From NCBI GenBank assembly GCA_944321435.1, contig CALULH010000010.1, forward strand, positions 1 through 64,000: a stretch of DNA of 64,000 nt, in the 5' to 3' direction. Origin of the DNA: an uncultured Coriobacteriaceae bacterium. GTDB lineage: Bacteria > Actinomycetota > Coriobacteriia > Coriobacteriales > Coriobacteriaceae. The position numbers and the translations under genes are program-made. The notes below the pieces were generated by a model that was not told the DNA's origin, did no database searches, and saw only the letters and a list, made by a program, of their open reading frames with translations. Positions 44,136-52,995 of the stretch are shown in pieces; position 1 is the stretch's first letter, and every line of letters starts with the position of its first letter.

Positions 44136-46178
44136 CTACAGGCAGAAGCCCGGCACAACCCCCAGCTCGCGGTACGTGCCGCGGTAGTACGTGAGCGACC
44201 CGTCGTCGTTCACGGACATGGCGCAGTAATCGTCGTTGGGGTACGGCGACCGCATCCACCACGACAGGGCGCCCGTCTCCCCGACCTGGCCGCGCACCAA
44301 AAGGGCGTCGAGGGTGCCGGCCGCCTCGGCATCCGAGAACAGCTGGTAGCGGCTGCCCTCGGCGTTGTAGACCACCGCCGACGAGCCGCTCGTGGGATCC
44401 TGCGTGCCGCCGACCTCCGCCAAGGACAGCAGCCAGAGCTGATCGGACGTGGTCGAGACCGCCGTGGGATCGCTCGCATAGCCGGCGTTGTTGGTGGCCT
44501 TGCTCACCGCCAGCAGCGCGCTCTGCAGCTCGGAGGGCAGCTGCGAAACCAGGGAGGTGTTAACCCACGTGCGCAGCTCGCTCTGATCCCAGCCCCCGGC
44601 GTTGCTGTTGTTCTCGTTGTACGCGCGCGCCGCCACCGCCTCGGTGAAGACGAAGGTTATGCCGGCCTTGCCCTGGCTGTCCGCGCGGTCGTCGTGGCGG
44701 AAGCCGGCAACCTGCACCGCGGCCTCCGTGCCGTCGGCCAGCGCAACGGTCTTGGTCTGGGACCCGTCGAGCGTCCCGTCGGCGGCGCACAGGTTGTAGC
44801 GCGCCGCGATGTCCAAGCCGTCGGCGTCGGTGGGGGCTTGGGCGATAAGCGCGGAGATCTGCGAGAGCTCGGACCAGGAGTAGTCGTTCACCGTGGCGCG
44901 CACCTCGGGCTCAGCGGCCTGGGCATCGGTGCCCTGCGTCGCGGAGGAGCCGAGGGTGGCCAGCGCGACCGGGCTCCCCTGTTGCGAGGCGAGGCCGAAG
45001 CCGCCGGTCAGCGCTGCCGCACCGACCACGACCACCACGAGCGCCCCCGCTACCGCGGCGGGCACCGCGTAGCGCGGCAAGCCGGCAACTCGCGGGACCT
45101 TTCCGAGCAGATCGTCTAAGCGGGGCAGGGAGGGCCGCGGGATCTCCGGTAGGTCGATCTCGGGCAGGCTCACGCGCGGGCCGCGCTTGCGCACGCTGCC
45201 CTCGAGCGGCAGGCGCATGGTGCTGCTGGGCCCCTCGTCAACGCTCAGCGGCAGCTCCATGGTCTTTGCGCTGCCGTCATCCTCGGCCTCGGAGAGCACG
45301 GCCGTCGAATCCCCCGGGGCCGCCTCGTCAGCATCCCCGGCAGGACCGGTGCCCGCGGGCTGCGGAAAGAGCTCCTGCTCGGATCCCTCGTCCTCCCCCT
45401 GCAGGCGCGCGTCGAACACGGGGTGACGGCCCTGCGAGATCTCTCGCTCCTCCTGGGCGAGAATAGCATCGATGTAGGCACGCGTGCTGTCCTCGCTCAA
45501 GGGGTCGAAGGCCGCGCCAGCATCGGGGCCGAGGGCGCCGGACGCGCTCTCGGGCGCACCGGCATCCGGCTCCGCAGCAGCTGCGCCAGGCGCATCGGAG
45601 GCGACGTCCCGCGCCCCCTCCTCGGCCGGCGGCACCTGGGTCTTCTCGTCCTCCGCGTCCTCGGCGGAAGCGTCCGGCGCATCCACCGCCGGATCGTCCC
45701 AAAAAGCATGGGCGCCGTTCTCGACGACCTCGACGGGCTCGGCGTCCGCGACCTCCTCTACGATCAGGTCCTCGTCGGCGTCCGCGGATCCGGGCTCACC
45801 CGGCGCGGCGATGTCCTTCGGCGCCTCAGGCGCGGCCGGAGCGACGTCGGCCCCGTCAGCCGCCGCGTCCGCAGCGTCTGCTGCGGGCTCCGCATCCTCT
45901 ACCGCCGCGCCCACCGAGACGCCCGCGGCCTCCGCCGCACCCGCCTCCTCGGCATCGCGGTCGGCAGCCGCCTCAGCTGACGGGCCCGCCGACTGCTCGG
46001 CCTCCTCGACCGGAGAGGCGCCTTCCAGCAGCGTGCCGCACGCCGGGCACGCGTCCTGCCCGTCGGGAACGCGCGCCCCGCACTCCGGGCAAAACTGCGG
46101 CAGATGCGTGGGCGCGCCGCAGCTCCTGCAGAACCGGTCGCCCCACTCGATCTCGCCGCCGCATTTCTCGCACTTCAT
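44136..46178 (-). CDS. Zinc-ribbon membrane protein with C-terminal DUF6273 domain
   Basis: This 680-residue protein starts with a double zinc ribbon (CEKCGGEIEWGDRFCRSCG, CPECGARVPDGQDACPACG). A very acidic, Ala/Glu-rich disordered stretch follows (about 50-350), then one membrane helix (AVPAAVAGALVVVVVGAAALTGGFG, about 370-395). The last 230 residues match DUF6273, with GGWDQSELRTWVNTSLVSQLPSELQ, LWLLSLAEVGG and WWMRSPYPNDDYCAMSVNDDGSL. The end sits outside the cell and may bind carbohydrate or other ligands, but that is not established. The ATG at 46178 has AAGGA at better spacing than the one at 46184. Confidence 0.85.
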   Translation of the reverse strand: MKCEKCGGEIEWGDRFCRSCGAPTHLPQFCPECGARVPDGQDACPACGTLLEGASPVEEAEQSAGPSAEAAADRDAEEAGAAEAAGVSVGAAVEDAEPAADAADAAADGADVAPAAPEAPKDIAAPGEPGSADADEDLIVEEVADAEPVEVVENGAHAFWDDPAVDAPDASAEDAEDEKTQVPPAEEGARDVASDAPGAAAAEPDAGAPESASGALGPDAGAAFDPLSEDSTRAYIDAILAQEEREISQGRHPVFDARLQGEDEGSEQELFPQPAGTGPAGDADEAAPGDSTAVLSEAEDDGSAKTMELPLSVDEGPSSTMRLPLEGSVRKRGPRVSLPEIDLPEIPRPSLPRLDDLLGKVPRVAGLPRYAVPAAVAGALVVVVVGAAALTGGFGLASQQGSPVALATLGSSATQGTDAQAAEPEVRATVNDYSWSELSQISALIAQAPTDADGLDIAARYNLCAADGTLDGSQTKTVALADGTEAAVQVAGFRHDDRADSQGKAGITFVFTEAVAARAYNENNSNAGGWDQSELRTWVNTSLVSQLPSELQSALLAVSKATNNAGYASDPTAVSTTSDQLWLLSLAEVGGTQDPTSGSSAVVYNAEGSRYQLFSDAEAAGTLDALLVRGQVGETGALSWWMRSPYPNDDYCAMSVNDDGSLTYYRGTYRELGVVPGFCL

Positions 46179-46259
46179 AGGCATATCCTTATCGCAACCG
46201 CGCCGCCCGGCCCGCGGGCCGGCGGCGCGGCATGTCGTCATATCGGCTCACTGGCCTTT

Positions 46260-46265
46260 ATTGTA
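46260..46265 (-). promoter_or_regulatory. -10 box for the zinc-ribbon/DUF6273 gene
   Basis: TACAAT within CGGTACAATA on the minus strand, 82 bases before the ATG; the same decamer precedes the operon at 37506. Confidence 0.4.
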
Positions 46266-46367
46266 CCGTCGCCCGGCAACCTCCGACGCAACAAGCACAA
46301 ACGACAACCAAGCGGTTACGTCGCCCTTACCACGGGGCAGGCGCGCGATGCGGCGCCTGCCGCCCGC

Positions 46368-47690
46368 CTACTCCCCGGCCTGAAGGCGGCCGAGCTTGAC
46401 GGCGAGGATGCGGGCGAGCGACTCATCGATGCGGTCCTCGGCGATCTCGCCGGTGGCCACGGCGTCGAGCATGCCCTGGTAGGCGGCGTCAAGGTCGGCC
46501 GGCATGAGCAGCATGTCCGCACCGGCCTTGAAGGCCTTCACAGCCAGGCGGCCGTCTGCCGCGGATGCCGTGGCCGCGCCCATGGCCAGCGAGTCGGTGA
46601 TGACGATGCCGTCGTAGCCCAGCCGATCGCGCAGCAGCCCCGTGACGATCTCGGGCGAGATGCTGGCCGGGTCGTCGTCGCCGGTGACGGCGGGACAGGA
46701 CAGATGGCCCACCATGATGAACGGCACGTCCGCATCCATGGCGGCCTGGAAGGGCCTGAGCTCCTCGGCCGCCATCTCGTCGGCCGTCTTGTACGAGTAG
46801 ATCGCGGTATTGTGGGAGTCGCCCACCGCGCCGCCGATGCCCGGGAAGTGCTTGGCCGCGCAGAGCACGCCTGCATCCGCAAAGCCCCGCACCTGCGCCT
46901 CCACCATGGGCGCCACCGCATCGGCCGTGGCGCCGAAGGCCCGGCGCGCCATGGTGCCGCTCTCGGGGTTGTTGGCGATATCGGCATCGGGCGCAAAGTC
47001 CACGTTGAAGCCCAGGTACGACAGGTAGTCGCCGATACGCTGCGCCACGTCGTGCGCGTAGGCGGTGTCCCCGGTGGTGCCCACGTCGCGCATGTCGCCC
47101 ACGTTGTCCACGCCAAACCCCGGGTTGCCGCCCACGCGGCTCACGGTGCCGCCCTCCTCGTCCACGCACAGGAAAACGGGCAGGCCGTTGGCCTCTTGCG
47201 CGTAAGCCTGCGTGTTGGCCAGCATGGCGCGCGTCTGGTCAGCGTCCACGAGGTTGTCGGCAAAGTAGACGATGCCGCCCACCGGCATCTGCGCCAGCGC
47301 CTGGCGCGTGGTCTCGCCGGACGCGGTCACGCGCCCCACGCCCGTGAGCGACTCGGGCCTCACCACGAACAGCTGCGCCACCTTCTGCTCCAGCGTCATG
47401 GCGCCGATCTTCTCGTCAACCTCTTGGGCGAGAAGCTCCTCTTTCGTGGGCGCGGGGGCGGGTTCCGGATCCCGGCCGTCCTCCGGAGCGCCGGCGTTTG
47501 CATCGGAGCCGGCGTCCGCCGGCTGCCCGGCGCCCGACGCGCCCACCGCCGTGTCGCCGGGCGAGAAGGGCGGGCCCAGCAGCGCGAAGGCGGCGGCTGC
47601 CGCAAGGAAGACGGCGACGACGGCCAGCGCCGCAGCAAGCGGGACGCGCGAACGGCGGCGATGCGTATCGGGCTCGGTGTAACGGCTCAC
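46368..47690 (-). CDS. nagZ: Glycoside hydrolase family 3 beta-N-acetylhexosaminidase
   Basis: This 440-residue protein is a GH3 enzyme of the NagZ type, cleaving N-acetylglucosamine from cell-wall fragments or glycans. It has a membrane-anchor helix (VPLAAALAVVAVFLAAAAAFALLG, about 17-40), a Pro/Asp/Ala-rich linker, then the TIM barrel with AAKHFPGIGGAVGDSHN (catalytic His/Asp loop) and the nucleophile Asp in IVITDSLAMGAA. The membrane anchor puts it outside, unlike cytosolic E. coli NagZ. The GTG at 47690 has AAGGAGG upstream and is preferred over the frame start at 47831. Confidence 0.92.
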   Translation of the reverse strand: MSRYTEPDTHRRRSRVPLAAALAVVAVFLAAAAAFALLGPPFSPGDTAVGASGAGQPADAGSDANAGAPEDGRDPEPAPAPTKEELLAQEVDEKIGAMTLEQKVAQLFVVRPESLTGVGRVTASGETTRQALAQMPVGGIVYFADNLVDADQTRAMLANTQAYAQEANGLPVFLCVDEEGGTVSRVGGNPGFGVDNVGDMRDVGTTGDTAYAHDVAQRIGDYLSYLGFNVDFAPDADIANNPESGTMARRAFGATADAVAPMVEAQVRGFADAGVLCAAKHFPGIGGAVGDSHNTAIYSYKTADEMAAEELRPFQAAMDADVPFIMVGHLSCPAVTGDDDPASISPEIVTGLLRDRLGYDGIVITDSLAMGAATASAADGRLAVKAFKAGADMLLMPADLDAAYQGMLDAVATGEIAEDRIDESLARILAVKLGRLQAGE

Positions 47691-47788
47691 CTGGGTACCT
47701 CCTTGCGAACAGAGGGGCCATGCGGCGGCCCCTTGCGACGCTGCGCGTGCAATTGGGCCATCATACCGTGCAGCCCACCCCTCCCGCA

Positions 47789-47813
47789 GCGCCTCAAACA
47801 GGGGTTGAGGCGC
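47789..47813 (-). terminator. Hairpin after pcrA
   Basis: GCGCCTCAA pairs with TTGAGGCGC around a 7-nt loop, 34 bases after the pcrA stop on the minus strand. A second small stem CCGCC/GGCGG lies at 47828-47839. No T-run follows, so termination is uncertain. Confidence 0.4.
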
Positions 47814-47846
47814 CGTGGCCGCGTCCGCCAAGGCGGATGGCGACCT

Positions 47847-50800
47847 TTAGCCCGCGATCTTCACAATGGGCGCGAAGCCCTTCATGAGCTTCTTCACCTG
47901 GCCGGACTTCTCAAAGCGGACCTCCACCATGTCGCCGGAGACGGAGACCACGGTTCCCATGCCGAAGGTCTTGTGCCGCACGGTGTCCCCCGCGGCAAAG
48001 GTCTCGGCGGCCTTGGCCGGGTCGGACCGGCGCTGCTCGACCGCGTGCCCGCGTCCGCCCAAGCCGCCCAACGCCTCGGCCGCGCTCATCCGCGTGCCCG
48101 CGGCGCCGGCCCCGAAGGTGCGCCCGCCCTCGGACACGTCGCCGCCCGCGCGGCCGCCTCCCGCATCGGCGGAGATGGCACCGCCGTGCCGCCGCGCCCC
48201 GCTGAAGCCGCCGCGCCCCGCAGCGCCGGATCCGCCCGTGGAGCGCGTGCGCGACCCGAACACGTGCCCGCCGTACATGTCCGACCCCAGGCCGCTGCCG
48301 AAGGTGCCGCGACGGTCGCCGCGCTTCTCCCAGCCCGTGCCCTCGAACCCCGCCGAGCCGATGCCGGAGAACTCGATGTGCTCCTCGGGGATCTCGTTCA
48401 CAAACCGGCTGCGCGGGTTGGCCTGTGTGGACCCGTACGTGCGGCGCGTGGCCGCGTACGTCAGGAACAGCCGCTTGCGGGCGCGCGTGATGGCCACGTA
48501 GGCCAGGCGGCGCTCCTCCTCCAGCTTCTCGGGATCGTCGGCAAAACCGGCCACGTGCGGGAAGATGCCCTCCTCCATGCCGGCCACAAACACCACCGGG
48601 AACTCCAGGCCCTTGGCGGAGTGCACGGTCATCATGGTGATGGCCTGCGTCTGGCCGGCCAGCGCGTCCAGGTCGGACCGCAGCGCCAGCCACTCCATGA
48701 GCGCCGGCAGCGCCTTGCAGGCGAGCGGGCCGTAAGCGGCCTCAACCGGGTCGGCGGGAGCGCCGGGGGCCGCCGGGGACATGGGGTCGCCCGCGGAGCG
48801 CGCAATCTGCGGCTCTTCTCGCCCCGGGCCGAGAAGCGCGTCCCGGCCGCCCCCAGAGGCGGTCGGGTCCTCGGTGCCAGCCTCGACGTCCGCCCCGCCG
48901 GCCAAATCCGCGTCGGCAATGCCGGCCTGGCGCAGCTCCTCGAGGCTCTCCAGCGTGCCCTCGATATCCTCGTGGCTCTCCTCGAACTCGGCGGCCACGC
49001 CCAGAAATTCCTGGATGTTCTCCACGCGGCCCTCCGACTCGGGGGTGCCCTCCGCCTTGAGCGCGCGGACAAGGCCGCTCATCTCAACGATGCGGTCCAC
49101 CACGTCCTTGAGCTCGCCGTCAAGGCGACGCCCCTCGCGCACGATCTGCGTGAAATCGGCCAGTGCGTTGCGGATCTTGGCGGAAAGCAGCCCCGTCTCG
49201 GCCGTGGCCATCTCGCACGCCTGGAAGAAGCTCACGCGGTGCTCGGCCGCCAAGCCCTCGATCTTGGCGATAGACGTGGAGCCGATGCCGCGGCGCGGCG
49301 TGTTGATGACGCGCTTGACGCTCATCTCGTCGGCGGGGTTAACCACCATTTTGAGGTACGCCATGATGTCGCGGATCTCGGCGCGGTCGAAGAAGCGCGT
49401 GCCGCCCACGATCTTGTACGGCACGCCGGCGCGCAGGAACATATCCTCCAAGATGCGCGACTGCGCGTTGGTGCGGTAGAACACGGCCACGTCGTCGTAG
49501 GTGTAGCCCTTGCGCACGACCTTCTCGATCTCGGCGGCGATCCAACGGCCCTCGTCGCGCTCGTCGCTGGCCTGGTAGGACTGGATCTTCTCGCCATCGC
49601 CCGCCGCCGTGAACAGGCGCTTGTCCTTGCGGCGGGAGTTGTTGGCCACCACGGCGTTTGCCGCCGCGAGGATATGGCCGGTCGAGCGGTAGTTCTGCTC
49701 GAGCTTGACCACGTGCGCGTTGGGGAAATCCTGCTCGAAGTCCAGGATGTTGCTGATATCGGCGCCGCGCCAGCTGTAGATGGACTGGTCGTCGTCGCCC
49801 ACCACCATGAGGTTCTGGTACTTGGCCGCCAGCAGGTTGGCGATCTCGTACTGCACGTGGTTGGTGTCCTGGTACTCGTCCACGCTGATGTAGCGGAAGC
49901 GCTCCTGGTACTTCTCCAGCACCTCCGGGCGCGTGCGCAGAAGCTCCAGCGCGCGGACCAGCAAGTCGTCGAAGTCCATGGCGTTGGCCGCGCGCAGGCG
50001 GCGCTCCAGCTCCTGGTAAACCTGGGCGGCCTTCTGCTCCGGCGGGGTGGTGGCCAGGCGCTGGAACTCGTCCGGCCTCACCATGGCGTTCTTGGCCGAG
50101 CTGATGCGGCTGCGGATCATGTTGACGGGGTACTGCTTCTGCTCGATCCCCAGCGCGTTCATGATGTCGCGCACCATGCGCTTGGAATCATCGTCGTCGT
50201 AGATGGTGAACTGGCCGGTGTAGCCCAGGAGGTCGGCATCCTCGCGCAGAATGCGCACGCACATGGCGTGGAAGGTGCAGACCCACATGCCGCGCGTGCC
50301 GCCGGGAAGAAGCGCTTGCAGGCGCTCGCGCATCTCAGCGGCAGCCTTGTTGGTGAACGTGATGGCGAGGATGCGCCACGGGCGCACGTCCAGATCGCGG
50401 ATGATGTGGGCGATGCGGTAGGTGAGCACGCGCGTCTTGCCGGAGCCCGCGCCGGCCAGCACCAAAAGCGGTCCCTCGGTGGTCTCCACGGCCTCGCGCT
50501 GGGCGGGGTTGAGGCCCTCCAGGTCGAGCGGCGGGAAAGCAGGCGGCTGCCAGGGCTGAGGGGCCGGGGCGGCGGAAGCGGGCGCAGGCGCGGGCCGCCA
50601 GGGGGCGGCGCCGGCCGCAGGCGCAAAGGCGCCCGAGAAGAGCGCCTCCTGCTGGGCAGGCGGGACCGGACCAGGAGCCGCCTGACCCGAAACGCCGCCG
50701 TTCCCCTCGCCCGCCTTGTTCCACGGATCGGCAGCCTGAACGGCCCGAGGCCGCGCGTCCCACGGCGCGGCCGATCCAGCCGATGCCGGCGAGCCCGCCG

Positions 50801-50909
50801 CGGGCACATCCCACGGCAGGGCCGATGCCCCGTCCGCCGGTGCCGTGCCCTGCTGCCGGCCCGCACCGCCGGCCCCGTTTGCGTTCTTCTCCCAAGGCAG
50901 GTCGCGCAT
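47847..50909 (-). CDS. pcrA: ATP-dependent DNA helicase PcrA/UvrD with PW-rich N-terminal extension
   Basis: This 1020-residue protein is a superfamily 1A helicase. Motif I is AGAGSGKTR, motif II VDEYQDTN, motif III GDDDQSIYSWRGAD, motif IV EQNYRSTGHI, motif V TVHSAKGLEFPVVFV and motif VI VAITRARKRLFLTYA. About 125 disordered residues precede the core and contain six Pro-Trp motifs (LPWEK, LPWDV, APWDA, DPWNK, APWRP, QPWQP). A Gly/Arg-rich linker and a Tudor-like C-terminal segment (GDTVRHKTFGMGTVVSV) end it, the latter as in Gram-positive PcrA. ATG 50909 has GGAGGGGAG upstream. Confidence 0.95.
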   Translation of the reverse strand: MRDLPWEKNANGAGGAGRQQGTAPADGASALPWDVPAAGSPASAGSAAPWDARPRAVQAADPWNKAGEGNGGVSGQAAPGPVPPAQQEALFSGAFAPAAGAAPWRPAPAPASAAPAPQPWQPPAFPPLDLEGLNPAQREAVETTEGPLLVLAGAGSGKTRVLTYRIAHIIRDLDVRPWRILAITFTNKAAAEMRERLQALLPGGTRGMWVCTFHAMCVRILREDADLLGYTGQFTIYDDDDSKRMVRDIMNALGIEQKQYPVNMIRSRISSAKNAMVRPDEFQRLATTPPEQKAAQVYQELERRLRAANAMDFDDLLVRALELLRTRPEVLEKYQERFRYISVDEYQDTNHVQYEIANLLAAKYQNLMVVGDDDQSIYSWRGADISNILDFEQDFPNAHVVKLEQNYRSTGHILAAANAVVANNSRRKDKRLFTAAGDGEKIQSYQASDERDEGRWIAAEIEKVVRKGYTYDDVAVFYRTNAQSRILEDMFLRAGVPYKIVGGTRFFDRAEIRDIMAYLKMVVNPADEMSVKRVINTPRRGIGSTSIAKIEGLAAEHRVSFFQACEMATAETGLLSAKIRNALADFTQIVREGRRLDGELKDVVDRIVEMSGLVRALKAEGTPESEGRVENIQEFLGVAAEFEESHEDIEGTLESLEELRQAGIADADLAGGADVEAGTEDPTASGGGRDALLGPGREEPQIARSAGDPMSPAAPGAPADPVEAAYGPLACKALPALMEWLALRSDLDALAGQTQAITMMTVHSAKGLEFPVVFVAGMEEGIFPHVAGFADDPEKLEEERRLAYVAITRARKRLFLTYAATRRTYGSTQANPRSRFVNEIPEEHIEFSGIGSAGFEGTGWEKRGDRRGTFGSGLGSDMYGGHVFGSRTRSTGGSGAAGRGGFSGARRHGGAISADAGGGRAGGDVSEGGRTFGAGAAGTRMSAAEALGGLGGRGHAVEQRRSDPAKAAETFAAGDTVRHKTFGMGTVVSVSGDMVEVRFEKSGQVKKLMKGFAPIVKIAG

Positions 50910-50944
50910 GCGCCTCTCCCCTCCGTCCGTTTTGAGCGAGAACC

Positions 50945-50950
50945 AGTATA
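50945..50950 (-). promoter_or_regulatory. -10 box for pcrA
   Basis: TATACT on the minus strand, about 36 bases before the ATG at 50909. The -35 is not recognisable. Confidence 0.4.
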
Positions 50951-51096
50951 GCCGCCCGTGCGGACATAAGGCCGATGCGGCGCCTCGGCCACAAAGCCTG
51001 CGGGAGAGGGGCGCAGGACGGGAGAACGCAGGACCGCATGGCACCCGCCGGCACAGCCCTGCCGCCGATAGGCAAACGCCCCGACCCCTAACCTGC

Positions 51097-52566
51097 TCAG
51101 CAGCGATCGAAGCAGACGAGCTCGTCCATCTCGTCTATCGGCCACATCGGGCGGAAAATCCGCTTGAAAGGAATGTGCTCCGAACGCTGAATGGTGGGCC
51201 CGTCGGTGAGCGCCATGGTATGGTAAGCCGTCTCGGGAATCAGATACGTGTCGAGATAGCCCATCTTCACCACCACGATGTCGTAGTCGTGGAAATCTAC
51301 ACCCGCGCCGTGGAACTGCTCCATCGTGCCGTACTGCACGTTCTTGTCCATCACCAAAACGTCAATCGTAGTGCCGTTGATGCTCACAATGTGGCTGGGT
51401 CCCACGCGGTGAATCTGGCCCAGGCCCACCAGCGCGTCACCCGACACCTTCAGCACGCCTTCAACGCGCACCGGCGTCGAGAGCTCGTCTTCGCCCACGC
51501 CCAGGTCAAACGACACGTGCTCGCCGTCTGCGCACGTGCCCAGATAAGCGCAGGCCGCCGGGTCGTTAATGCCGGCGATAAGCACGCTCTTGCCGCGCAG
51601 ATCTTGGCGCAGAAGCTCGCGCAACATGACAGTGCCGCGCCCTGCGCCGCCGGCACCGCAATTGTCGCCCGAATCGGTAATGACGGCCGTCTTGCCCTCA
51701 AACGCAACCGCATCGCGCACAGACTCGTCGGGCTCGCCAAAGTTGCCCGTAAACGTGAACTCATGACGGTGCTCCCAAGCATATGCCGCCACGCGCTCAG
51801 CCACTTCCTCGCAGTGCGGCCTGTCCTCGGGGTTGTTGGGCACCACCACAACTGCCGCGCCCAGCTTGTCGTCGTCATGGCGGATGTAGCCCACGTGGTA
51901 CGAGCTCGAGAACACGCGCGGGTCCTTCTCGGCCTCATCAAGCAGCGCGTTTATCGACCGCATAGGCTCCATGGCGGAAACGCTGCGCTCGCCGCCGACC
52001 ATGATGGGAAGCTTGATCATGACCGGGCGCATGGGGCGGCGACGGCGCATCAGGTCCACCAGCTTCCGCGCCACGATGCGTTCGCTCTCAACGGTGTCGA
52101 TATGCGGGGACTCGCGGTAGCACCGCACGATGTTGAGGCGCCCCACCAGCTCAGACGTCACATTGCCGTGCGGGTCCATGACCATGGCAATGGGCATGTA
52201 ATCACCCACGATCTCGCGCATCCGCTTGACCAGGTAATGCTCGCCGGAAACGCCCTCGAGCCCGCGGATGCCGCTTGCCCCGTGAAACTGCAGGTACAGG
52301 GCGTCGATCTCGTCTAGGTGCCCTTTCAGATCGGACAGCATCCTGTCCGCAATGGCATCGAACGCCGCCCGGCTGATCATCCCGCTGGGATGGAGCCCCG
52401 CAAACAGCGAGGGGATGATGCCGATCCCGGCCTCCTCGAAAATGTCGCGGATGCCCATCGCCTCGATGCAGTCGTCTCCGTACTGCAGAAGGAAGTCCCC
52501 CAACTCGGCATCCTGGGACACGTGCTCGTTGCACTCGGATGTGAAGTGGGCCACAAAAACGTTCAT
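51097..52566 (-). CDS. M81 family metallopeptidase (MlrC/microcystinase C-like)
   Basis: This 489-residue protein matches the M81 family: an N-terminal domain starting MNVFVAHFTSECNEHVS, with metal-binding residues in ALYLQFHGA and MVMDPHGNVT, and a C-terminal MlrC domain with VITDSGDNCGAGGAGRGTVML. Family members act on small linear or cyclic peptides or related amides; the natural substrate is unknown. Codon use looks less GC-biased than in neighbouring genes, hinting at later acquisition. ATG 52566 has AGAGGAGAG upstream; the ATG at 52584 is less well placed. No peptide transporter adjoins it. Confidence 0.88.
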   Translation of the reverse strand: MNVFVAHFTSECNEHVSQDAELGDFLLQYGDDCIEAMGIRDIFEEAGIGIIPSLFAGLHPSGMISRAAFDAIADRMLSDLKGHLDEIDALYLQFHGASGIRGLEGVSGEHYLVKRMREIVGDYMPIAMVMDPHGNVTSELVGRLNIVRCYRESPHIDTVESERIVARKLVDLMRRRRPMRPVMIKLPIMVGGERSVSAMEPMRSINALLDEAEKDPRVFSSSYHVGYIRHDDDKLGAAVVVVPNNPEDRPHCEEVAERVAAYAWEHRHEFTFTGNFGEPDESVRDAVAFEGKTAVITDSGDNCGAGGAGRGTVMLRELLRQDLRGKSVLIAGINDPAACAYLGTCADGEHVSFDLGVGEDELSTPVRVEGVLKVSGDALVGLGQIHRVGPSHIVSINGTTIDVLVMDKNVQYGTMEQFHGAGVDFHDYDIVVVKMGYLDTYLIPETAYHTMALTDGPTIQRSEHIPFKRIFRPMWPIDEMDELVCFDRC

Positions 52567-52736
52567 GCGCTCTCCTCTCGTCATGCCCTGCCCGGCACGC
52601 CCGCCCGCGCCGGGCAGGGCCCGCTCGTTACCAGCCTACCCGTTCCTGGCGGGCCGTTCCGCGCCTTCGCTGCCGCCTACGGCGGCATCTTCCTTGACGA
52701 CTTTTCCCTGAGAGCGCCTGAAGGTCCGCTCCAAAC

Positions 52737-52806
52737 AAAATCGCACCGAAGGCATAAGGATTCGGCTCAAAACGCCGAAAAGCTATGCCTTCGGTGCGAT
52801 TATTTT
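52737..52806. repeat. AATCGCACCG-family hairpin between uppP and the M81 gene
   Basis: TCGCACCGAAGGCATA pairs with TATGCCTTCGGTGCGA, with an inner TTCGGC/GCCGAA stem. Flanks AAAA on the left and TATTTT on the right allow bidirectional termination. It lies 190 bases after the uppP stop on the minus strand. It is homologous to 22234-22302 along its length, with identical flanks and an inverted loop. Confidence 0.8.
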
Positions 52807-52995
52807 GCTGGCAATGGGCGGGGCGCCGACACAGCGGGCGGGCGCGGCGGCAGGCGGAAAGCGGTCGGTCCAACCCGCGTAAACAAAAGCGGGCGATAAG
52901 CGCAGGTAGCCTCGCGCTTATCGCCCGCCCGATCTTATCGCCCGCTCGGCAGAAAGCGCATTGCCCCCGCAAAGCGCCTACGCCTCGCCTAAAGC

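Noticed and set aside
46104..50951. 1615-codon open frame on the plus strand
   Set aside because: It is antisense to the zinc-ribbon, nagZ and pcrA genes, which show clear protein families on the minus strand. High GC leaves few stops in shadow frames.
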